From: UBA10649 sp963700745
Lineage (GTDB): Bacteria > Actinomycetota > Actinomycetes > S36-B12
Assembly: GCA_963700745.1 (NCBI GenBank)
Contig: CAVOYT010000002.1
Coordinates: forward strand, 310,001 to 374,000
Length of the DNA stretch: 64,000 nt
Direction: 5' to 3'
In this document: positions 55,071-62,171 of the stretch, piece after piece
How the letters are laid out: each line of letters opens with the position of its first letter
Numbering within the stretch: the stretch's first letter is position 1
The notes under the pieces: generated by a model
Told to the model about the DNA's origin: nothing
What the model saw: only the letters and a program-made list of their open reading frames with translations
The model's database searches: none
Translations under genes and position numbers: made by a program

Positions 55071-56131
55071 AGGACGTTCCAGGTGTCGCTGCCGTTCAGC
55101 AGCGACTGGAGGTCGCCAGGCCCCTTGTTCTCGATGACGTCGGCGATCTGCTCGCGAACCAGGCGGTCGTAGGAGGGCCGGCTGATGTCGCGGAAGACGC
55201 CGATCGGCGTGTTCTCCAGCGTCCGCGGGTTCGACAGGCGGGAGAGAGCGAAGGCGAGGCCAGGGTCTCGGGCGTGCGCATCGTGGTGGATGATCTCGCT
55301 CTCGCCGAAGTCGGCGACCTGAACGACGCGAATGTGCCCCTCCGAGGTCCGAATGACGCCCTTCTCGTTGTCCTTGCCGAAACGGATCGGCTCGCCGTGG
55401 ACCAGGCGCATCGTCACGTCGTCGCGGACGTCATTGTCCTTCAGCGGCTCCCACGCACCGTCGTTGAAGATGTTGCAGTTCTGGTAGATCTCGACGAGCG
55501 CCGAACCCTCGTGCGCCGCCGCCTGTCGAAGCACCTCGGTCATGTGCTTGCGGTCCGAGTCGATCGTCCGGGCCACGAAGGTCGCCTCGGCACCGAGGGC
55601 GAGGGACACCGGGTTGAACGCGTAGTCGAGCGAGCCCTCGGGCGTGGACTTGGTGATCTTGCCCTGCTCGGACGTGGGCGAGTACTGGCCCTTGGTGAGT
55701 CCGTAGATCCGGTTGTTGAACATCAGGATCTTCAGGTTGATATTGCGACGCAGGGCGTGGATCAGGTGGTTTCCACCGATCGACAGCGAGTCCCCGTCGC
55801 CGGTGATCACCCAGATGGACAGGTCCGGCCGGCTGATCGCCAGGCCGCTCGCGATGGCCGGGGCGCGACCATGGATGGAGTGCATGCCGAAGGTGTTCAT
55901 GTAGTACGGGAATCGGGACGAGCAGCCGATCCCGGAGATGAACACGATGTTCTCGCGTGCGAGACCCAGCTCGGGCAGGAAGGACTGGACGTTGGACAGG
56001 ATCGAGTAGTCGCCGCAGCCGGGGCACCAGCGCACTTCCTGGTCGGACTTGAAGTCCTTGGCCTTGAGCTCGACGTCGCTCTTCGGCACCAGGTTCAGGG
56101 AGGGGTAGGTGTTGGTCATCTCGCTGCTCAC
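55067..56131 (-). CDS. korB: 2-oxoacid:ferredoxin oxidoreductase subunit beta
   Basis: ThDP-binding half of 2-oxoglutarate:ferredoxin oxidoreductase, 354 aa. It has the cluster cysteines of VRWCPGCGDYSIL and a later Cys in EIYQNCNIFNDG. GIGCSSRFPYYMNTFGMHSI precedes the ThDP motif TGDGDSLSIGGNHLIHALRR and FNNRIYGLTKGQYSPTSEQG. GTG 56131 overlaps the korA stop (GTGA) and is preferred over ATG 56119. CoA-dependent KorAB like this serves the TCA cycle in mycobacteria. Confidence 0.94.
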   Translation of the reverse strand: MSSEMTNTYPSLNLVPKSDVELKAKDFKSDQEVRWCPGCGDYSILSNVQSFLPELGLARENIVFISGIGCSSRFPYYMNTFGMHSIHGRAPAIASGLAISRPDLSIWVITGDGDSLSIGGNHLIHALRRNINLKILMFNNRIYGLTKGQYSPTSEQGKITKSTPEGSLDYAFNPVSLALGAEATFVARTIDSDRKHMTEVLRQAAAHEGSALVEIYQNCNIFNDGAWEPLKDNDVRDDVTMRLVHGEPIRFGKDNEKGVIRTSEGHIRVVQVADFGESEIIHHDAHARDPGLAFALSRLSNPRTLENTPIGVFRDISRPSYDRLVREQIADVIENKGPGDLQSLLNGSDTWNVL

Positions 56132-58020
56132 AGGGTCTCGTCGGCCGTGGGGTCGGACGCCAGCGTCTCGATCGCGGCGGTGATGGCCTCGACCAGTTCC
56201 GTGGACTTGAAGGGCATGCCGCGCACCTGGTTGATGCCGACGATGTCGACCAGGAACTTCGCCCGTAGGAGCATCGACAGCTGGCCGAGGTTCATCTCCG
56301 GGACGAGGACCCGGCGGTAGGAACGCAGGACATCGCCGAGGTTGCGGGGGAAGGGGTTGAGGTGCCGCAGGTGCGCCTGGGCCACCTTGATGCCCGTGCG
56401 ACGCGTGATCTCGGTTGCCGCGCCGATCGGCCCGTACGTGGATCCCCAGCCGAGGACGAGGACCTCGGCGTCGCCGCTCGGGTCGTCCACGACCAGGTCG
56501 GGGATGGTGTCGGCGATCGCGTCGACCTTGGCCTGGCGCAGGCGCACCATCCGGTCGTGGTTCTCCGGGTCGTAGGAGATCTCGCCCGTGCCGTCTGCCT
56601 TCTCCAGGCCGCCGATCCGGTGCTCCAGACCCGCAGTGCCGGGCACGGCCCAGGGCCGCGCCAGGGTGTCGGGTTCGCGCAGGTAGGGCCAGAACTCCTC
56701 CGTGCCGTCCTCTGCGACGTGGTTGGGCCCCGTCGCGAAGCCGGGGTCGATGACGGGGAGCGTGGTGACGTCGGGGATGAGCCACGGCTCGGAGCCGTTG
56801 GCCAGGTATCCGTCGGAGAGCAGGAACACCGGGGTGCGGTACTCGACGGCGATCCGCGCCGCTTCCAGGGCGGCGTGGAAGCAGTCGGATGGCGACTGCG
56901 GGGCGACGATCGGGACCGGGGACTCGCCGTTGCGCCCGAACATCGCCTGCAGCAGGTCGGACTGCTCGGTCTTGGTCGGCAGCCCGGTCGACGGTCCGCC
57001 GCGCTGCACGTCCACGATGATCAACGGCAGCTCGAGCGAGACGGCGAGACCGATGGACTCGGACTTCAGGGCGATGCCCGGTCCGGACGTGGTCGTCACG
57101 GCCAGCGCGCCGCCGTAGGCCGCGCCGATCGCCGCGCCGACGCCGGCGATCTCATCCTCGGCCTGGAAGGTCATCACGCCGAAGCGATGGTTCTTGGCCA
57201 GCTCGTGCAGGATGTCCGAGGCGGGGGTGATCGGATACGAGCCCAGGAACAGCGGGAGCCCGGACCGCTGGGCGGCGGTGATCAGCCCGAAGGCCAGCGC
57301 AGGGTTGCCACTGACGTTCCGATACAGGCCGGCGGGGAGGGCGGCCGGGGCCACCTCGTACTGGATGGAGAACGACTCCGTCGTCTCCCCGAATGACCAG
57401 CCGGCCTCGAACGCGGCCAGGTTGGCGGCCAGGATCTCGGGCTTGCTGCCGAACTTCTGCTTGAGGAAGTCGCGGGTGCCGTCGGCGCCGCGCGAGTACA
57501 GCCACGACAGCAGGCCCAGCGCGTACATGTTCTTGGCGCGCTCGGCCTCCTTCTTGGTGAGGTCGAACTCCTTGAGGGCCTCGACCGTCTGCGACGTCAG
57601 CGCGACCGCATGCACGTTGAACTGGTCGAGTGAGCCGTCCTCGATCGGGTTGCTCGTGTAGCCGACCTTCTCCAGGCTGCGCTTGGTGAACTCGTCGGTG
57701 TTCACGATGAGATCCGCGCCCCGAGGCAGGTCGTTGATGTTTGCCTTGAGGGCCGCGGGGTTCATGGCGACGAGCACGTTGGGGTCGTCGCCGGGAGTCG
57801 TGATGTCATGGTCCGCGAATGCCAGCTGGAATGCGGAGACCCCGGGCACGGTTCCGGCTGGCGCGCGGATCTCGGCCGGGAAGTCGGGCAGCGTGGAGAG
57901 GTCGTTGCCGAGCCCTGCGGTCTCGGAGGTGAATCGGTCCCCGGTGAGCTGCATGCCGTCACCGGAGTCCCCGGCGAACCTGATGACGACGCGATGGAGG
58001 CTGACGACCTGCTTGCTCAC
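56128..58020 (-). CDS. korA: 2-oxoacid:ferredoxin oxidoreductase subunit alpha (gamma-alpha fusion)
   Basis: 630 aa. The N-terminal gamma domain (VIRFAGDSGDGMQLTGDRFT) is fused to the alpha domain (LFLGSYPITPASDILHELAK, then FQAEDEIAGVGAAIGAAYGG and TTTSGPGIALKSESIGLA), the actinobacterial KorA layout. It binds the 2-oxoacid and CoA with KorB. GTG 58020 has GGGGAG just upstream; the longer frame has no site. First gene of korA-korB-rarD, divergent from the NuoB/C/I-like cluster across 226 bp. Confidence 0.95.
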   Translation of the reverse strand: MSKQVVSLHRVVIRFAGDSGDGMQLTGDRFTSETAGLGNDLSTLPDFPAEIRAPAGTVPGVSAFQLAFADHDITTPGDDPNVLVAMNPAALKANINDLPRGADLIVNTDEFTKRSLEKVGYTSNPIEDGSLDQFNVHAVALTSQTVEALKEFDLTKKEAERAKNMYALGLLSWLYSRGADGTRDFLKQKFGSKPEILAANLAAFEAGWSFGETTESFSIQYEVAPAALPAGLYRNVSGNPALAFGLITAAQRSGLPLFLGSYPITPASDILHELAKNHRFGVMTFQAEDEIAGVGAAIGAAYGGALAVTTTSGPGIALKSESIGLAVSLELPLIIVDVQRGGPSTGLPTKTEQSDLLQAMFGRNGESPVPIVAPQSPSDCFHAALEAARIAVEYRTPVFLLSDGYLANGSEPWLIPDVTTLPVIDPGFATGPNHVAEDGTEEFWPYLREPDTLARPWAVPGTAGLEHRIGGLEKADGTGEISYDPENHDRMVRLRQAKVDAIADTIPDLVVDDPSGDAEVLVLGWGSTYGPIGAATEITRRTGIKVAQAHLRHLNPFPRNLGDVLRSYRRVLVPEMNLGQLSMLLRAKFLVDIVGINQVRGMPFKSTELVEAITAAIETLASDPTADETL

Positions 58021-58098
58021 TGGCTCCCCTTGATCGGGCTTGTGGTGCGTAGATCGGGCGGTTCGCACCGCGGTCCCACAGCCGTCACGGATAGATGC

Positions 58099-58110
58099 TA
58101 GGACTTCCTA
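58099..58110. repeat. inverted repeat in korA / NuoB-like intergenic region
   Basis: TAGGA-CT-TCCTA is a perfect 12-bp palindrome in the middle of the 226-bp divergent region 58021-58246. It is the only conspicuous dyad there and could be an operator for either side. No regulator can be named. Confidence 0.35.
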
Positions 58111-58246
58111 CGAGACTACACCCGAATCCGTTGAACGTCGCGACCGTATCTCAATGCTGTCTCAGCGAGATCCGGGCCTGCTCGCCTCGCTGAAGTGTGC
58201 ATGCCGTTGGGCCGGATTGCCGGACCGCGCGGGCGGCCGGAATAGG

Positions 58247-58708
58247 GTGACCGGTGTGATCGGCACCCTGAGCGCCCGGCGGGTCTTCCGGCTCGCGGAC
58301 GTGCCAGACGTGCGGGTCGTCATGGCGACTCTCGGCCTGGCGTGCTGCGCCATGGAGGTCGAGTCGGCGGTGCGGATGGGCCTGCTGGTCGAGGACGACC
58401 GGGAACCTGCCGAGGCCGATCGCACGGTGCTGCTCGTGGCGGGCACGGTGACGGATGCCCTCGTGCCGGCCGTCAGGGCCGTCCTGGCTGACCTGCCGGC
58501 GGACACGGCGGTCGTGTCATTCGGGGCCTGCGCGGGCACCGGCGGGCCGTACTGGGATGCCCCGACGGTGACGAAGGGCGTTGACCAGCTGGTCTCGGTG
58601 GAGCGGTACATCGCAGGGTGCCCGCCCCGCCCAGACGCCCTGTCGCCGGACTTCGGTCGGTCGCCCTTCACGGCGGGATCGGATCATGACCGCGGTCGAC
58701 CGAGGTGA
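58247..58708 (+). CDS. NuoB-like Fe-S protein (second copy, divergent)
   Basis: A 153-aa protein of the NuoB/hydrogenase small-subunit family. All four cluster-N2 ligands are kept: C33-C34 (LGLACCAMEVES), C95 (SFGACAGTGGPYW) and C125 (IAGCPPRPDAL). Outside these blocks it differs strongly from NuoB at 35454-36008: the chain is shorter and the RYGMEVFRASPRQAD loop is replaced. GTG 58247 or GTG 58256 is the start; upstream in-frame codons are not NuoB-like. No NuoD partner is encoded beside it. Its 3' end overlaps the NuoC-like gene by 23 bp. Confidence 0.85.
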   Translation: MTGVIGTLSARRVFRLADVPDVRVVMATLGLACCAMEVESAVRMGLLVEDDREPAEADRTVLLVAGTVTDALVPAVRAVLADLPADTAVVSFGACAGTGGPYWDAPTVTKGVDQLVSVERYIAGCPPRPDALSPDFGRSPFTAGSDHDRGRPR

Positions 58709-59162
58709 CTGGCTCGGCACCCTGTCCGGGTTCCACGCCGCCGGTCTGACCTACCTCGACCTCCTGACGGGGATCGACCGCGGCGAGGGTGTCGAGGTGC
58801 TCGTTCGGGTCGTCGACCCTGCTCACGTCGTTGAGCCCGCCGCCGTCGAGCTGGTCACGACCCTCGTGCCCACCGCAGATCCGCGGCTGCCCAGCCTGGC
58901 CTCCGTGTACCCGGCGGCCTCCTGGCATGAGCGCGAGACCGCTGAGATGTTCGGGATCGTGTTCGATGGCCACCCGGACCCCCGGCCGCTGCTGCGCCGG
59001 ACGATGCTCGGTGCCCCGCCCCTGCTCAAGTCCACGGTCCTCGCCGCCCGGGTCGTGACCCCGTGGCCCGGCGCCTCGGAGCCCGAGACCGGACGCAGGT
59101 CCTCGCGTCGCCACCAGCCCCCCGGCGTGCCCGAGGGTTGGCTGCAGCAGGAGGCGACATGA
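58686..59162 (+). CDS. NuoC-like protein (second copy, divergent)
   Basis: A 158-aa 30-kDa-subunit (NuoC) homologue: LASVYPAASWHERETAEMFG followed by IVFDGHPDPRPLLRR aligns with the AVYPANDWHERETWDFFGIE block of NuoC at 36005-36709. The N-terminal domain DWLGTLSGFHAAGLTYLDLL is shorter. ATG 58686 is inside the end of the NuoB-like gene, and the stop overlaps the next ATG, so the three genes are tightly coupled. It probably docks the NuoB-like and NuoI-like proteins. Confidence 0.83.
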   Translation: MTAVDRGDWLGTLSGFHAAGLTYLDLLTGIDRGEGVEVLVRVVDPAHVVEPAAVELVTTLVPTADPRLPSLASVYPAASWHERETAEMFGIVFDGHPDPRPLLRRTMLGAPPLLKSTVLAARVVTPWPGASEPETGRRSSRRHQPPGVPEGWLQQEAT

Positions 59163-59485
59163 CCACCCCGCACGGCGTCATTGCGCTGATTCCCGAGGCG
59201 TGCACCTCGTGCATGATCTGCGTTCGCGAGTGTCCCTCCTGGTGCATCACCGTTGACAGCCATCCGGAGGAGGTGAGCGAGCCGGGTGCGCGTCGGCCGC
59301 GCACCGTCAGCGTCCTCGACAACTTCACCATCGACTATGGCCTGTGCATGTACTGCGGGATCTGCGTCGACGTGTGCCCCTTCGACGCGCTCGAGTGGGC
59401 TCCGGACGTGGACTACAGCGCACGCGACCGAGCCGACCTGGTCCACGACACCGAACGACTCGCCGGGTGGGTGCCGCATGAGTGA
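59159..59485 (+). CDS. NuoI-like 2x[4Fe-4S] ferredoxin protein
   Basis: A 108-aa dicluster ferredoxin. The first set is C15, C18, C21 and C25 (CTSCMICVRECPSWC); the second is C63, C66, C69 and C73 (CMYCGICVDVCPFDAL). A 37-residue insert separates the sets as in NuoI. It lacks the N-terminal helix of NuoI at 43871-44434 that lies on the membrane arm. ATG overlaps the NuoC-like stop (ATGA). Together with the NuoB- and NuoC-like proteins it would make a short Fe-S wire. Confidence 0.87.
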   Translation: MTTPHGVIALIPEACTSCMICVRECPSWCITVDSHPEEVSEPGARRPRTVSVLDNFTIDYGLCMYCGICVDVCPFDALEWAPDVDYSARDRADLVHDTERLAGWVPHE

Positions 59486-59954
59486 CCTGTCCAGCCTGAC
59501 TCCGATGGATCTGCTCGAGGAGCGACGCCTCGCATCCGAGCTGTTCAACTACGTGTGGGCCCTGCTTGACACCGCTGACCGCACGCCCGAGCAGGACGCC
59601 GCGATGATCCATGCGGCGCACGCCAGTCGGTGGCACTGGGGCCGCGTGGGCGGACCTGAGCAGCAGGCCGTGGGGGAGTGGCAGTGCAGTCGGGTGTACG
59701 CGGCACTGGGTCGCCCGGAGCCGGCGCTGTTCCACGCACGGCGCTGCCTCGAGATCAGCGCCGTGGACGGGGTGGACCCGTTCGTCGAGGCATCCGCGCA
59801 TGAGGCCATGGCGCGGGCGCTCGCGATCGCCGGGGACATGGACGGGGCGCGTGCCGAGCGGAACGCGGCCTATGCGCTGGCCGTGGATCTGGAGGACGAC
59901 GACGACCGGGGCGTGATCGAGGGCGACCTGGGGACTCTGCCGATACCTGACTAG
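59478..59954 (+). CDS. TPR-like conserved small protein of unknown function
   Basis: 158 aa, soluble, mostly helical. AHASRWHWGRVGG, EWQCSRVYAALGRPEPALFH and ASAHEAMARALAIAGDMDGA look like two or three tetratricopeptide-type hairpins. The tail is acidic (LEDDDDRGVIEGDLG). ATG 59478 overlaps the NuoI-like stop by 8 bp, so it belongs to that transcript. I do not recognise a specific function; an assembly or scaffolding role for the Fe-S proteins is a guess from context. Confidence 0.65.
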   Translation: MSDLSSLTPMDLLEERRLASELFNYVWALLDTADRTPEQDAAMIHAAHASRWHWGRVGGPEQQAVGEWQCSRVYAALGRPEPALFHARRCLEISAVDGVDPFVEASAHEAMARALAIAGDMDGARAERNAAYALAVDLEDDDDRGVIEGDLGTLPIPD

Positions 59955-60027
59955 CGACACGGCCTTTCCTCCACGAGCGGCCCTTCCCCCTGTCGATCTC
60001 GGCATACTGTCGCCAGGGGGTGACTAC

Positions 60028-61636
60028 GTGTCTGATCTCCACTCCATCGCGCGCGGCTGGCCCGCCTGGGCGTTTGCGGCCGCCGTACTGGTTCTCGGTG
60101 GGGCGGACGCGGTCACTTCGGCGGACGTGGTGCTGCTCGGCTTCCTCGTGATCCCGGTCGTCGGCTCGGTCGTGCTCGCGAGTCCGATGTTCACCGCATT
60201 GCTGACGGTGGAGGCGATCGTCCTTGCCCTGATCTCAAGTGGTGTGAATGGCTACTCCGCGGGCGAGGTCTTCCGTCGGTTGACCGTGCTCATCCTGTCC
60301 GGCGTCGTCGCGGCGCTCCTCGCTCGCTACGTCAGGTCGGTCCGGGCCGAGCTGGACTCCGAACGGCACCGCTTCCGCTTGCTTGCGGAGAACGCCACGG
60401 ACGTCGTGGCGCACGCCGACGTCGACGGGGTCATCGATTGGGTGTCGCCATCCGTGACGTCACTTCTGGAATGGGCCCCAGGCGACATGGTCGGGCGGCG
60501 CGTCTTCGACTTCATCCATCCCGATGACCTGGCGGACATCCTGGCTGCCCAGGGGCAGCTGGTCGAGAGCGGTGCCCTGAACTACGAGGCGCGCCTCCGT
60601 GCTGCGAGCGGAGGCTACCGATGGATCGTCTCGCACGTGCAGCTGCTGCGCGACGACTCGGGTGTGCCCGTCGGGCGAGTCGCGGGGTGGCGTGACGTCC
60701 AGACCGAGCATGAGGCTCGAGCGGCCATGGAGGCGTCCGAGGAGAGGTACCGGCTGCTCGCCGATAACTCATCGGATGTGGTGGTCCATGTCCGCGGGGA
60801 CAGGATCCTCTGGATCTCGCCGTCGCTCAGCGTGATGCTGGGCTGGAGTCCGGACGAGTGGATCGGGCACCTGATCACGGAGTTCTGGCACCCGGACGAC
60901 CGGCCGGAGATGGAAGCCGCTCGCGCACGAATCGAGAGCGGGGACGCGACCCTCCTACGGTCCCGAGTCCTCGCGCGGGACGGGACCTATCACTGGCAGG
61001 AGTTCCACGCTCAGCTCTACCTCGATGCCAGCGGCCGCCCGGACGGAGTGTCGGCCTCGTTCCGGACCATCGATGCCGAGGTGCGAACGGAGCGTGAGCT
61101 CGAGCGCCGGGCCCGGTTCGATGACCTCACCGGAGTGCTCACCCGCAATGAGGCACTGGACCGCCTCAACGTCGTCGGTCGAGGAGGTCCGGCGACCCGG
61201 TGGCCGCGGTGCGGTCCTGTTCATCGACGTGGATGGGTTCAAGCAGCTGAACGACAGGTACGGCCACGGCGCTGGCGACGACGTGCTGCGCTCCATCGCG
61301 GAGCGAGTCAGGGCCTCTGTGCGCTCGGGGGACACCGTGGCGAGGATGGGCGGAGACGAGTTCGTTGTCATCCTCGAAGGAATCAGTGACATTGCCGAGG
61401 CCGAGGTGGTGGCGGAGAAGATGCGCAGAGCCAACAAGGCGCCGGTTCCCACGAGCGAGGGCGACCTCGAGACGACCATCAGCATCGGGGTGACGCTGAT
61501 CGACCCGGGCGAGACCGTGGACGAGATGATCGCGCGCGCCGATGAGGCGATGTTCGCCGCCAAGCGCCTCGGCCGCGATCGGGTGGTCAGCCTCGCCGTG
61601 TCGGAACCGTCACCGGCCCGTCGGTCTGGGATCTAG
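60028..61636 (+). CDS. membrane PAS-PAS-GGDEF diguanylate cyclase (frameshift near 61175)
   Basis: 535 aa after removing one base at about 61172-61178. About four N-terminal helices come first, then PAS 1 (RLLAENATDVVAHADVDGVI), PAS 2 (RYRLLADNSSDVVVHVRGDR) and a GGDEF domain (RARFDDLTGVLTRNEALDRL; second frame VLFIDVDGFKQLNDRYGHGA, then RMGGDEFVVILEG). The active-site motif is intact, so c-di-GMP synthesis is expected. No I-site (RxxD) is obvious before GGDEF. GTG 60028. Its TAG stop shares CTAG with the yajQ stop on the other strand. Confidence 0.87.
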
Positions 61637-62124
61637 CGGTAGTTGTCGAACTGCACCGCGAAGTCGAGGTCGGCGCCCTTGACCAGGGCCTGCACGGCCT
61701 GCAGGTCGTCGCGGCTCTTGCTCGTCACCCGCAGCTCGTCGCCCATGATCTGGGTCTTGACCGACTTGGGTCCCTCGTCGCGGATGAGCTTGCCGAGCTT
61801 CTTCGCGTGCTCCTGGCTGATCCCCGCCTTGAACACGCCGCCGATCTTGTACTCCTTGCCCGAGGACCTGGGCTCCTCGGCCTCGAAGGACTTCAGGCTG
61901 AGCCCTCGCTTGATGAGCTTCTCGCGGAAGACCTCGAGGGCGGCCTTCGCCCGCTCCTCGGTGCCCGAGGTGATCTCGACCGCGAGGTCGCCCTTCCACT
62001 CGATGGTGGTCCCGGTGTTCTTGAAGTCGTAGCGCTGCGAGAGCTCCTTCGCCGCCTGGTTGAGGGCGTTGTCCGCCTCCTGCCGGTCGACCTTGGACAC
62101 GATGTCGAAGCTGCTGTCAGCCAT
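61633..62124 (-). CDS. yajQ: YajQ family nucleotide-binding protein
   Basis: 163 aa. YajQ/UPF0234 proteins bind c-di-GMP or other nucleotides in several bacteria. The family opening SSFDIVSKVDRQEADNALNQ, the middle GTTIEWKGDLAVEITSGTEE, and the end LRVTSKSRDDLQAVQALVKG then FAVQFDNYR are intact. ATG 62124 is preceded by GGAGGA; a longer Pro/Arg-rich frame upstream was rejected. Its stop codon overlaps that of the diguanylate cyclase gene. Confidence 0.95.
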   Translation of the reverse strand: MADSSFDIVSKVDRQEADNALNQAAKELSQRYDFKNTGTTIEWKGDLAVEITSGTEERAKAALEVFREKLIKRGLSLKSFEAEEPRSSGKEYKIGGVFKAGISQEHAKKLGKLIRDEGPKSVKTQIMGDELRVTSKSRDDLQAVQALVKGADLDFAVQFDNYR

Positions 62125-62171
62125 GGATCCTCCTCGGGTACCGGGACATTCTGTCAGGGGAGGCGGCGCGG

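Noticed and set aside
58247..59485. A [NiFe] hydrogenase or second complex I
   Set aside because: No large (NuoD-like) subunit, no membrane subunits and no maturation genes are adjacent; only B-, C- and I-like proteins are present.
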